DNA of 64,000 bases from Streptomyces nigra (lineage in GTDB: Bacteria > Actinomycetota > Actinomycetes > Streptomycetales > Streptomycetaceae), in NCBI RefSeq assembly GCF_003074055.1, contig NZ_CP029043.1, forward strand, positions 5,758,501-5,822,500, in the 5' to 3' direction. The notes below the pieces were generated by a model. It did no database searches. It was not told the DNA's origin and saw nothing but the letters and a program-made list of their open reading frames with translations. The position numbers and the translations under genes are program-made. Shown piece by piece: positions 1 to 8,034 of the stretch. Each line of letters opens with the position of its first letter. Position 1 is the first letter of the stretch.

Positions 1-723
1 GAAGTAGCGCATGTTCAGCCGGAACGACCCGTCCGGCTTGACGTCGATGAGCCGCTCCCGGATCAGGCCGGCGTACCGGGGCTCGCCGTAGGGCGCGAGT
101 CCCATCAGCTTGTACTCCCCGGAGTCCACCTTGAACCCGCAGAAGTACGTGAAGGCCGAGTACAGCAGGCCGAGCGAGTGCGGGAAGCGGATCTCCGCCA
201 GCGGCTCGAGGCGGGTGCCGCGCCCGTGCCAGAGCGTCGTGGTCGCCCACTCGCCGACGCCGTCGATGCACAGCACGGCGGCCGACTCGTACGGGCTCGC
301 GAGGAACGCCGACGCGGCGTGCGACTCGTGGTGGCGGCGGCACTCGACGGGCGGCACCGGGCCCCGGTCCAGCTCCCGCAGCTCGCGGCGGACCACGTCG
401 TCGGCCCGCCGCTTCCACGACCACCAGCCGGGCAGCGTGTCGCGGAACGAGGCGAGCCCGTACGGGACCGCCCCCAGGTAGGTCGCGAGGACCCGGCGGA
501 ACTTGAGCGCCGGATCCTCGTAGTAGGCGACCGCCGACACATCGGCCAGCGTGACGCCGGCCTCCTCCAGGCAGTACGCGACCGCGTTGGCCGGGAAGCC
601 GGAATCGTGGCGGCGGCGTGTGAAGCGCTCCTCCTGGGCGGCCGCCACGGGCCGCCCGTCGGAGACCAGCGCGGCGGCGCTGTCGTGGTAGTAGGCGGAG
701 ATGCCGAGAACCAGATCAGACAT
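1..723 (-). CDS. NodU/TobZ-type O-carbamoyltransferase, 3' end beyond window
   Basis: About 241 N-terminal residues are present; the rest lies left of base 1. The translation starts MSDLVLGISAYYHDSAAAL and carries the hallmarks of the carbamoyltransferase N-terminal (Kae1-like) domain: SAYYHDSAA, EERFTRRRHDSGFP, the H-rich RRHHESHAASAF and the GEYKLMGLAPYG loop. Family members use carbamoyl phosphate and ATP to make carbamoyl adenylate and transfer the carbamoyl group to a hydroxyl of a natural product. The ATG overlaps the stop of the upstream di-iron gene in the 8-base string ATGTCTGA, so the two are translationally coupled. It is closer to the canonical family pattern than the second carbamoyltransferase at 8031-9707. 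Substrate unknown. Confidence 0.9.
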   Translation of the reverse strand, partial: MSDLVLGISAYYHDSAAALVSDGRPVAAAQEERFTRRRHDSGFPANAVAYCLEEAGVTLADVSAVAYYEDPALKFRRVLATYLGAVPYGLASFRDTLPGWWSWKRRADDVVRRELRELDRGPVPPVECRRHHESHAASAFLASPYESAAVLCIDGVGEWATTTLWHGRGTRLEPLAEIRFPHSLGLLYSAFTYFCGFKVDSGEYKLMGLAPYGEPRYAGLIRERLIDVKPDGSFRLNMRYF

Positions 724-2863
724 GGGCGGAGGCCTCCACTCGAGCGCGACGAGCCGCTTGGCGGGCCCGGAATCCGGAAGGCGGGTTCAGGGAGCGGTAA
801 CCGGTCCGGATCCGGTCCCACGCGTCGGCGCGAGCCGTCGTCGGCAGCTCAGTGAGATAGCTGTCGACGGCGTCGGCCGCCCACGCGGAGTGCCCGGTCG
901 CGACGTTGTCGATGGTGTTGTGGACGTCCACGAACATCGTGCTGAAGCCGTGGTGCGCGAGCGCCTGCCGGGCGCGGCGGTAGCTGCCGCCGACTCCGGA
1001 GAGTTCCATGGCCAGATTCAGGCCTAGGATCTCCGGTTCGTACGTGCGCGGAAAGCGCCCTATCGCCAGCCAGTACACCGGCAGTTCGAACGACCGGTCC
1101 CGGAAGGCCGGCCAGGCGGCGAACTCCGGCGAACGGGTCGGCGGCAGGTCGATACCCATCTCCCGCAGCACCGCACGGTAGATCAGCGGATGGTTCAACT
1201 CGGCCTCGCCGTTCCCCAACTCGTCCCAGTAGGTGGCGAACAGGAACTGTCCACGCTCGGTGGCGGCGAGCTGGTAGTCGGTGTGGCCGGCGAGCCAGGC
1301 GCCGTCGATGAGGGTGAGCGGGGCGAGTTGCAGCGTCGAGTCGATGAGGGCGGCACGGTCCGGCAGGGGCGCGTCCGTGCCCTCCTGGAACTCGGCGTTG
1401 TGCAGGTCGTGCTGGTCGAGCAGCCAGGGGCGCAGACCGTCCGCCGGGCGCACCGCCGGCAGCGGCGGGTCCGCCCTGTCCATGCCGTACCGGGAGCGCG
1501 CCAGCCACCCCTCGACGTAGCGCAGGGCATAGCGCCGGGTGGCCGGTGCGAGCGCGCGGCGCAGCAGAAGCGGGTACGCCTCCCGGGGACCGGCCGGGGC
1601 GCCGCCGTCCTCGTCCTGCGCGGCGGGCGACGTACGCAGCGCGACCGAGGGGGGCCGGTACGCGGCGGACCGGGGCCGCGCGCTCTCGGCCGGCTCCGCC
1701 GGCAGCGCGTCGATCCAGCGCCTGATCACGGCCAGGTCCTCGTCGGGGAAGACCCGGAACATCCGGCCGTTCTCCGACACCAGTTCGCCGGTGAGGCGGC
1801 TCGCCCCGGACCGGCCCGGCCGCACCAGGCGACTGCCGGCGAGCGCCGCAAGGAACGGTTCCGGGTCGGCGCGTGCCTCGGTGAGCCATTCCTTGAGCGG
1901 ACGTCCGCGCAGCACGAACCGGTCGTGGTACGCCGACGCCTCGCGGGCCCGCGCGCGCATCAGCTCGGCCATCTCGAAGGCCGGGTCACGGGCGGCGTCC
2001 AGTTCCCGGTACGCCTCCTCGCTCCAGCGGCGCAGGGCGGCGAACGCCCACGCGAAGCCCCGCTCGACCGCGGCCGTGCCGGCCGGGCCGGTCGCACCGG
2101 TGAACGCGGCCACGATCTCCCGTGCGTCGTCGACGGTCGGGTGCCGCGCCGGTGTTCGGGCCCGGCCGGGGTCCAGCGCGACCCAGTCCGCCGCCTCCGG
2201 GAAGAGGTCCCGCACGCCCGCGAGCGGGGGCGGCAGCCCGGCGGCCCGCAGGCACAGGTCGAGGCCGATGATCTCTCCCCGGTACCGGCCGGGGCGGCGG
2301 CTCATCGTCAGTGCGAGAGCCGGCAGATGGAAGGAGGTGTCCGTGACACGGCGGTCACGTGCCAGCGCGGCGGCCGGCCGCGCGTGCGTTGCGACCCGGA
2401 CGTGCCGCATCAGAGCCAGGTGTGCGTCGCCGCGGGACGCGCCCGGATGCCCTGCGCCGACATCGGACGCGAACTGTGCGAGCAGGCGCAGGGTGACGGG
2501 CTCCTCCGCGTTGCCGGGTTCGCTCAGCCATTGGAGCCAGGCTCCCGCGACCAGGGCCAGCGGCGCGCAGGCGAGTACCGCCCGGCGCACCAGGACGTCC
2601 TCGCAGCCCTCGCGCCGGGCGTCGGCGAACAGACGCGTGATCCGGGCCCGTTCGGTGTCGGCCCACGCCGTGACCGCCGCGGGGCCGTCGCCCAGCGCGT
2701 CGGCGTGGCCGGCGTCGTCCAGTTCACCGGAGAGTGCGGAGCACAGGGCGTCGGCGAGCGGGGTGTCCTCGGGTTCACAGGCCCGCGCGAACACCGTCCG
2801 GACCGACAGGGTCGCGATCCCGTCGTGCTCCGCCCGGTCAGAACATGGGGTAGATGGAGGCAT
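716..2863 (-). CDS. Haem-oxygenase-like di-iron (HDO) protein with two tandem copies, N-terminal copy degenerate
   Basis: A 715-residue protein if read from the ATG at 2863. The C-terminal half looks like the iron-containing redox enzyme family (HDO; relatives include the central domain of SznF). Candidate ligands are E548 and H558 (E-x9-H spacing as in SznF), E611, then H648, D652 and H658. The N-terminal half repeats the same fold at a constant offset of 414 residues: PLALVAGAWL (101) against PLTLIDGAWL (515), and SFHLP (177) against SFELP (591). Several ligand positions are lost there (E548 to D134; H648 has no His equivalent). HDO enzymes typically use O2 for N-hydroxylation or C-C cleavage. 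The first 26 bases overlap the preceding 29-codon ORF, so a later start (for example GTG near 2794) is possible. It overlaps the downstream carbamoyltransferase by 8 bases. Confidence 0.75.
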   Translation of the reverse strand: MPPSTPCSDRAEHDGIATLSVRTVFARACEPEDTPLADALCSALSGELDDAGHADALGDGPAAVTAWADTERARITRLFADARREGCEDVLVRRAVLACAPLALVAGAWLQWLSEPGNAEEPVTLRLLAQFASDVGAGHPGASRGDAHLALMRHVRVATHARPAAALARDRRVTDTSFHLPALALTMSRRPGRYRGEIIGLDLCLRAAGLPPPLAGVRDLFPEAADWVALDPGRARTPARHPTVDDAREIVAAFTGATGPAGTAAVERGFAWAFAALRRWSEEAYRELDAARDPAFEMAELMRARAREASAYHDRFVLRGRPLKEWLTEARADPEPFLAALAGSRLVRPGRSGASRLTGELVSENGRMFRVFPDEDLAVIRRWIDALPAEPAESARPRSAAYRPPSVALRTSPAAQDEDGGAPAGPREAYPLLLRRALAPATRRYALRYVEGWLARSRYGMDRADPPLPAVRPADGLRPWLLDQHDLHNAEFQEGTDAPLPDRAALIDSTLQLAPLTLIDGAWLAGHTDYQLAATERGQFLFATYWDELGNGEAELNHPLIYRAVLREMGIDLPPTRSPEFAAWPAFRDRSFELPVYWLAIGRFPRTYEPEILGLNLAMELSGVGGSYRRARQALAHHGFSTMFVDVHNTIDNVATGHSAWAADAVDSYLTELPTTARADAWDRIRTGYRSLNPPSGFRARQAARRARVEASAHV

Positions 2864-2927
2864 CGCCCTTCGCCTTCTTCTTGCGACGGCCGAACAGCCT
2901 GGCGATCAGCGACCGCAGGAAAGCCAT
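2838..2927 (-). CDS. 29-residue basic peptide ORF, function unknown
   Basis: A short ORF with a good ribosome-binding site (AGGTGATTTCTCC then ATG). It encodes a peptide beginning MAFLRSLIARLFGRRKKK and ending GDASIYPMF: an amphipathic hydrophobic/basic N-terminus, a KKK block and a short neutral C-terminus. It lies 35 bases after the SGNH hydrolase stop, and its 3' end overlaps the 5' end of the HDO gene on the same strand. It could be a peptide precursor or carrier (leader plus short core), a membrane-associating peptide, or merely a translational coupler for the HDO gene. I recognise no family. Reality as a translated gene is inferred only from the RBS and position. Confidence 0.45.
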   Translation of the reverse strand: MAFLRSLIARLFGRRKKKAKGDASIYPMF

Positions 2928-2962
2928 GGAGAAATCACCTCAGTTCGCTTCGGGGCGGGGCC

Positions 2963-3997
2963 TCACATCAGTCCGAGGTCGTCCGCCAATACCTGGGCCA
3001 CGAGGTCGTTGCCGTCGTCGGTGTAGTGGCCGCGGTCGACGAAGAGCCAGTCCGACGGGTCGGCCGTCGCGGCGAGCCGGGAGGGCGTGTCCACGAACGG
3101 GATGCCCTTGCGCGCACAGGCCTCGCCGAGCGCGGCGGCGTAGGCCGCTCCCGTCTCCATGCTGCCGACGTCGCCGTAGCGTTCCTCCCACGTCCCGTAG
3201 TCGGAGACCGTGTCGAACTCGTCGAACAGAACCTTCTCCTGAGGTGCCGGTGTCTCGCGTACCCAGGTGGCGAGCGGCTGGAGGGCGAAGCTGACCCGGG
3301 CGCCCGTCGCGGAGGCCATGACGAGCCAGCTGTCGAGGTTGCGCATGGTCACGTCGACGGCCGTCCGGATCAGGCCCGCAGTCGTCGGGCGGCCCGGCGC
3401 CGGCGCTACGGACTGCGACGCGGGCCGGGGCCCGGCCCTCCAGCGCCGGGGCTTGGCGGTGTCGGCGTGGCGCGCACGGAGTTCCTGCATCTTCTCGAAG
3501 TACTCGTTGCAGAAGAAGAACGGCTCCTGCACACCGACGTCCGCACCGGTCAACTGCCCCATGACCAGGGTGTTGAAGCCGCTGATCACGACGATCTCGT
3601 CGACCGGCGGCAGCAGGTGCCGGTGCAGCATGAACAGCAGCAGCTCCTGGGTGGAGTTGAGGTACGGCGCGCCGAAGGTGAACCAGGGGCGGCTCGAAGC
3701 GTGTTTCGTCCACAACCGGGAGGCGATGGTCGTCGCGTCACTCGTGGCGCCGTATCCCAGGGAGACGGACCCACCGACGAGCAGCCGTACGGGTCCCTCG
3801 AGCCGTTCGCCGCCGACGGAGCCGGTGCCGTCCGGGCCGTGCGAGATCCGGAATCCGAGCCGGTCCGTGTTGATCGCCGCGGACCGGAAGTTCGGGCGGT
3901 TGAAATACATCAGATACGGGAGGTACCGCATCTCCCCGCGGTCCAGGAAATCGAGATAGTCGGACAGCTGAGGCGTCAACAGCTCGGTCTGCCGCAC
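2963..3997 (-). CDS. SGNH/GDSL-type hydrolase-like protein
   Basis: A 344-residue protein read from the GTG at 3997, which sits 10 bases after a perfect GGAGG; further upstream codons lack an RBS. It shows the SGNH blocks: nucleophile region GGSVSLGYGAT, the block-III Asn in SGFNTLVMG, and the Asp/His pair in FVDRGHYTDDGN near the C-terminus. SGNH enzymes are esterases or acyltransferases acting on O-acyl or carbohydrate substrates. No signal peptide is seen, so it is probably cytoplasmic. It heads the leftward arm of the cluster, followed by the peptide ORF, the HDO gene and the carbamoyltransferase. A role in ester hydrolysis or acyl transfer on the pathway intermediate is inference. Confidence 0.7.
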   Translation of the reverse strand: MRQTELLTPQLSDYLDFLDRGEMRYLPYLMYFNRPNFRSAAINTDRLGFRISHGPDGTGSVGGERLEGPVRLLVGGSVSLGYGATSDATTIASRLWTKHASSRPWFTFGAPYLNSTQELLLFMLHRHLLPPVDEIVVISGFNTLVMGQLTGADVGVQEPFFFCNEYFEKMQELRARHADTAKPRRWRAGPRPASQSVAPAPGRPTTAGLIRTAVDVTMRNLDSWLVMASATGARVSFALQPLATWVRETPAPQEKVLFDEFDTVSDYGTWEERYGDVGSMETGAAYAAALGEACARKGIPFVDTPSRLAATADPSDWLFVDRGHYTDDGNDLVAQVLADDLGLM

Positions 3998-4203
3998 CAA
4001 AGGACGACCTCCATTCGCCAGCAGGTGGCCCTCCGGCCGGAAACCCTGCCCGCAACCTAATGCCCCCCCGGCGGCGCTGCGTGTCCCGTAAAAGGGCTCC
4101 TGGCCGGCTCCTGGAGATCCCGCCCCGACGTGCGTGCACACGTGTTAGCCTCGGCGCGATTCTGATGGGGGAACGACCGTCGTTGCTTACACGCGGAGGC
4201 GTG

Positions 4204-4698
4204 ATGACCGAGAACGGGGCCAGGGACATCTCGCTGCGGCCGCTGACCGAGGACGACATCCCCGTCCTCTTCGAGATCCAGCTCGACGAGGACGCCCAGT
4301 GGCTGGCCGCCTTCACCGACGCCGGAGCCGCGCGCGACGCCGCCGCCTTCGAGCAGAAGTACCGCAAGATCCTTGCCGACGAGGAGATCGTCAACCGCGT
4401 CGTGGAGGTGGGCGGTGAGGTCGTCGGGAGCGTCGCCACGTTCCCGATGGAGGGCGACATCGAACTCACCTACTGGATCCGCAAGGACTGGTGGGGCAAG
4501 GGAGTCGCCACCGCGGCCGTCGCGGGGCTGCTCGAAGAGGTGAAGCACCGGCCGCTCCACGCCCGGGTCGTGGAGGACAACACCGGCTCCGTGCGGGTGC
4601 TGGAGCGCAACGGCTTCGTGCGCGTCGGGAGCGAGGACTCCTTCGCTCCCGGCCGCCAGGCCACCGTCACCGAGCTGATCTTCATGCTGGCCGGCTGA
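4204..4698 (+). CDS. GNAT-family N-acetyltransferase
   Basis: A 164-residue protein starting at ATG 4204 behind GGAGGCGTG. The GNAT core is clear: ISLRPLTEDDIPVLFEIQ at the N-terminus, ELTYWIRKDWWGKGVATAAV (motif A, acetyl-CoA binding) and ARVVEDNTGSVRVLERNGF (motif B). This is the RimJ/Acetyltransf_3 type. It lies divergently between the two arms of the metabolite cluster, with about 200 bases to the SGNH hydrolase start and 365 bases to the desaturase. It could acetylate an amine of the product (self-protection) or be an unrelated gene; the sequence does not decide. Confidence 0.85.
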   Translation: MTENGARDISLRPLTEDDIPVLFEIQLDEDAQWLAAFTDAGAARDAAAFEQKYRKILADEEIVNRVVEVGGEVVGSVATFPMEGDIELTYWIRKDWWGKGVATAAVAGLLEEVKHRPLHARVVEDNTGSVRVLERNGFVRVGSEDSFAPGRQATVTELIFMLAG

Positions 4699-5063
4699 CG
4701 AGGAGCGGGACGCGGGCCGGGTCCTGGCAGGGCTCGGCCGGTACCCGAGAGACGACGGAAGCGGCGCGGGGCTCGGCCACCCGCGCCGCTTCGGCGTGCC
4801 CGCGCCCGCTGTGCTCTCCCCGTCCCCGCGTTCCCTCTTCGCATTCCAAATGCCGAAAGGGAACAGTTGGACGCCGGTGGCGCCACCGCCGGCCACTGCG
4901 GCACATCGTTGACAGTCATGCCCGCGGATAGCGTCGTCGTTGAATCCCGGGCTCCGTCATCCAGGGCGCCCTTTCCCGATTCCGACACCTGATACGGCGC
5001 TCTGCGGCGCTCCCGCACGGGCGCCGGGAATCACCGCTGCGCCGAATCACCGGGCGGTCCGCC
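4699..5063. other. 365-base intergenic region before the rightward operon
   Basis: No convincing gene. It probably carries the promoter of the desaturase-led operon. A TTGACA at 4909-4914 is a possible -35 element, but no well-spaced -10 follows (the nearest candidate, TAGCGT at 4929, is only 14 bases away). A locally A/T-richer patch lies at about 4848-4868. Confidence 0.35.
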
Positions 5064-5087
5064 ATGCGTACGAAAGGTGCTGGTGAA

Positions 5088-6065
5088 ATGGTCGATGCCA
5101 AGGCGCGACGGTTCTGGCGCAACAGCCCGGCTGACGCGATTCTGCTCGCCATCACTCTGACGCAGTTCACCGGCACGATCGTGCTCGCCGCGCTGACCCC
5201 GGACGCCCTGTGGCCCCGGCTCGCGTCCGCGGCACTGGTCACGGCCATGATGACGTACTCGATCATCGTGGTGACGCATCTGTTCGTCCATCAGCCCTGG
5301 TTCACCGACAACCGCCTCAACAGCCTGCTGTCGGCGATCAGTTCGGCGAACATCGCACAGTCCGTGCAGGCCTACCACCTCACGCATGTACGCAACCACC
5401 ACCGCTACAACAACGACCGCAAACGCGACGGGACCACCGCCGACATCACCTCCACCTTCCGCTACGGCCGCGAGGGGGAGCACGCCCGCCTCTGGTGGTA
5501 CCTGGTGCGAGGACTCGCCGGTTCCGCCCAGGAGTGGGCTCTGACCTGGGTGATGCTCGGCCGCGGCTGCGCAGTCGGCCGCCGCGAGACCACCCTGCTG
5601 AGCCTGGCCGCCCGCCACCCCGAGCGCCGCGCCGCCGAGCTGAGGCAGATCCGATGGGACCGGCTCGGGCTCCTCGCCTTCACGGCGCTGCTCGCGGTCC
5701 TGTCCTGGCAGTGGACCCTGCTGTGCTACCTGCCCTCGGTGGCCCTCGCGTTCACCCTGGTCAACATCCAGAACTACTACCGGCACTTCGGCGCGGAGCC
5801 CGAGAGCCGGTACGCCAACTCGGTGAGCCACTACGGCCGGCTGTACAACCTGCTGACCTTCAACGACGGCTACCACCAGGAGCACCACCTGCGGCCCGCG
5901 ACGCACTGGAGCCGGCTGCCCGAGGTCGCCCAGGAGTACCAGGAGCAGTTCGAGGAGGCCGGACGTGTGGTCTCCCCGGTGCCGGCCCTGGTCGGCTTTC
6001 TGGACACGGGGCGCGCCGCCCGCACGAGCCGGCCGGCGAGCCGTCGAGGAAGGAGCGGTACGTGA
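5088..6065 (+). CDS. Membrane fatty-acid-desaturase-family protein
   Basis: A 325-residue protein from ATG 5088, preceded by AAAGG at suitable spacing; an ATG at 5064 is the alternative start. It has the three His boxes of the integral-membrane di-iron desaturase/hydroxylase family: HLFVH, HVRNHH and HQEHH, interleaved with hydrophobic segments (about residues 18-60 and 200-235). The family introduces double bonds or hydroxyls into lipid or other unreactive C-H positions. It is the first gene of the rightward operon and overlaps the N-hydroxylase by 4 bases (GTGA). The substrate could be an acyl chain on a carrier or a small metabolite, as in saxitoxin-type clusters; unproven. Confidence 0.85.
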   Translation: MVDAKARRFWRNSPADAILLAITLTQFTGTIVLAALTPDALWPRLASAALVTAMMTYSIIVVTHLFVHQPWFTDNRLNSLLSAISSANIAQSVQAYHLTHVRNHHRYNNDRKRDGTTADITSTFRYGREGEHARLWWYLVRGLAGSAQEWALTWVMLGRGCAVGRRETTLLSLAARHPERRAAELRQIRWDRLGLLAFTALLAVLSWQWTLLCYLPSVALAFTLVNIQNYYRHFGAEPESRYANSVSHYGRLYNLLTFNDGYHQEHHLRPATHWSRLPEVAQEYQEQFEEAGRVVSPVPALVGFLDTGRAARTSRPASRRGRSGT

Positions 6066-7819
6066 AGGAACTCGGCACCAGGGACGACCCGTACGACCTG
6101 ATCGGTCTGGGCTTCGGACCGTCGAACATCGCGCTGGCCATCGCCGCACAGGAGATCGCCCCCGACCGCAGCTGCCTGTTCCTGGAGCGCTCGCCGGAGG
6201 TCCGCTGGCACGAGGGCATGCTCATCGAAGGCGCCCGGATGCAGATCTCGTTCCTCAAGGACCTGGTGTCCCTGCGCAACCTGGCCAGCCCCTTCACGTT
6301 CCTCTCGTACCAGAAGGCGAAGGGGCGGCTGGAGAAGTTCGTGAACCTCTCCGAGTTCCGGCCGACCCGGCTGGAGTTCCAGGACTACCTGCGCTGGGTC
6401 GGCGGGCAGTTCGCCGACGTCGTCCGCTACCGCTCGGCGGTGACCTCGGTGTCACCGGTGCGGGCCGACGACGGCAGTCTGTCGCTGTGGCGGGTGACCG
6501 CCACCGACACCACCACCGACGAGGTCGTCGAGTTCCACGCCCGTAACGTGGTGCACGCCCTCGGTGGCCGGCCCGTCGTGCCCGTCGGCGTGTCGACCGG
6601 GCGCGCCATACTGCACTCCAGCGCCTTCCTGTCCCGCTTCCCCGGCACCTTCACCGACCACGACCGGGACTGGGAGTTCGCGGTGGCGGGGGACGGGCAG
6701 AGCGCCGGGGAGATCACCCGGTACCTGCTGGAGCACTACCGCAACGCCCGCGTCCACCTGGTGCTGCCCGGGTACTCCTTGAGCGCCACCGACAACAACC
6801 CGTTCGCCAACGAGCAGTTCTTCGAGGCCAACGCCGACCGGTTCTACTTCCGCAGCGAGGAGAACCGGCGCGACTACGCCGCCCGTCTGCGCAACACCAA
6901 CTACGGCGTGGTGGAGGCCGGTTTCCTCGACGACCTGTACCGGCTCGTCTACGCGGACGAGGTACGCGGGCGCCCCAGGCTCGTCATCCACGACGGATCC
7001 CGTCTGACCTGGGCCGACCAAGACGGCACGGGCGTGCGCGTGGGCGTGCACAGCCGCTTCGGCGCGGGGGCCCACGAACTGCGCACGGACGCCCTCGTAC
7101 TGGCCACCGGGTACCGGCGGGAACTCGACACGGAGATCTACCGCGACGTCCTGCCCCACCTCGACCTCGGTGAGGACGGCCGGCCCGTGGTCACCCAGGA
7201 CCACCGGGCACGCACCAGCGAAGAGCTGACCTGCGGGCTGTACCTCCAGGGGCTCGCGGAGGCGACCCACGGACTCGGCGAGACACTGCTGTCTCTGCTG
7301 CCGTTCAGGTCCAAGCAGATCATCACGGCGATCGTGAAGGACGGCGGCTCGATGTCGCGGGCGTTCCCGGCCGAAGGGGACGACGCGGAGGCGCTCGTCG
7401 CACGGGTCCAGCGGTGTGGGACCGCCACTCTGGTCGGTGCCGGGACCGACGACTTCCCGGTCGTGACCCGGTTGCCGCTGACGCTGGACCGGACCCGCGG
7501 CCGGCACGGCGTCCTGTTCGGCGTCCTGGACCGCGCCGACCCCGCGCCGTACGCCGAAGGCGCCAAGGTGCTCGCCGTCTTCGCCCCGGACCCGGCCGCG
7601 CCCGGCCTGCCCGTCTCCGTCGACGTGCGTGGACACCTCCGGCCGGTGAGCGAGGGGGACCGGATCACCGCCCACCTGGCCCGAGTCGAACCCGCCGGTC
7701 CCGTCGACCCGCCCGGCGCCAGGGTCGGCATCGAGATCGAGATCGAAAGCCTGTCCGGCCGCGTCCACGCGGGCGGGGAGCAGCGCACCGTCCGGACCGA
7801 GACCGAGGGGCAGTCATGA
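6062..7819 (+). CDS. L-ornithine/lysine N-hydroxylase fused to a PaiB/KtzT-like C-terminal domain
   Basis: A 585-residue protein starting at GTG 6062 after AAGGAG. Residues 1 to about 430 are a SidA/KtzI-type flavin N-monooxygenase: FAD loop LGFGPSNIALA, HEGMLIEGARMQISFLKDLV, NADPH loop VAGDGQSAGE, the DNNPFANEQFF segment and the late ATGYRRE motif. These enzymes N-hydroxylate the side-chain amine of ornithine or lysine. Residues from about 435 form an extra domain resembling the PaiB/FMN-binding fold (FPVVTRLPLTLDRTRGRHG, KVLAVFAPDP, ARVGIEIEIESLSG). KtzT, the haem enzyme that makes the N-N bond of piperazate from N5-hydroxyornithine, belongs to that fold. The His residues normally seen in hLP and GHlArrN are Arg and Val here, and the middle is shortened, so activity of the second domain is doubtful. 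Confidence 0.88.
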   Translation: MKELGTRDDPYDLIGLGFGPSNIALAIAAQEIAPDRSCLFLERSPEVRWHEGMLIEGARMQISFLKDLVSLRNLASPFTFLSYQKAKGRLEKFVNLSEFRPTRLEFQDYLRWVGGQFADVVRYRSAVTSVSPVRADDGSLSLWRVTATDTTTDEVVEFHARNVVHALGGRPVVPVGVSTGRAILHSSAFLSRFPGTFTDHDRDWEFAVAGDGQSAGEITRYLLEHYRNARVHLVLPGYSLSATDNNPFANEQFFEANADRFYFRSEENRRDYAARLRNTNYGVVEAGFLDDLYRLVYADEVRGRPRLVIHDGSRLTWADQDGTGVRVGVHSRFGAGAHELRTDALVLATGYRRELDTEIYRDVLPHLDLGEDGRPVVTQDHRARTSEELTCGLYLQGLAEATHGLGETLLSLLPFRSKQIITAIVKDGGSMSRAFPAEGDDAEALVARVQRCGTATLVGAGTDDFPVVTRLPLTLDRTRGRHGVLFGVLDRADPAPYAEGAKVLAVFAPDPAAPGLPVSVDVRGHLRPVSEGDRITAHLARVEPAGPVDPPGARVGIEIEIESLSGRVHAGGEQRTVRTETEGQS

Positions 7820-8034
7820 GCGACACCGACGAGACGACCGGCGAGACGTATGTGATCGTGCGCAACGGAGAGGAGCAGTACTCGATCTGGCGTTCCGACC
7901 GCGAGGTGCCGGCCGGGTGGACGACGGTCGGTGAACCGGCCGCCCGCGAGGCGTGCCTGGCCCGGATCGGCGAACTGTGGACCGACATGCGGCCCGCCAG
8001 TCTCCGCGCGGCCATGAGCGGGAACGCCCGATGA
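7816..8034 (+). CDS. MbtH-family NRPS accessory protein
   Basis: A 72-residue protein overlapping its neighbours by ATGA at both ends. It carries the full MbtH signature: NGEEQYSIW, VPAGWTTVG, ACLARIGELWTDMRP and SL. MbtH proteins bind adenylation domains and support their folding and activity. The only adenylation protein in view is the A-T gene at 16794-19115, so that is its likely partner. Its place between the N-hydroxylase and the carbamoyltransferase shows that the operon encodes a carrier-protein-based amino-acid pathway. Confidence 0.95.
   Translation: MSDTDETTGETYVIVRNGEEQYSIWRSDREVPAGWTTVGEPAAREACLARIGELWTDMRPASLRAAMSGNAR

Noticed and set aside
1190..4060. Very long open frame on the + strand opposite the HDO and SGNH genes
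   Set aside because: It is a high-GC antisense shadow: Arg/Gly/Ala-rich, no recognisable domain, and opposite genes with good RBSs and family motifs. The same applies to the long frames opposite Pnkp (33839-36424), acnA (58740-61205) and XRE-MurA/argG (55287-58679).
6062..7819. Calling the cluster a siderophore cluster because of the N-hydroxylase
   Set aside because: No hydroxamate acyltransferase, IucA/IucC synthetase, iron-uptake genes or iron box was found in the cluster, while carbamoyl and amidino transferases point elsewhere.
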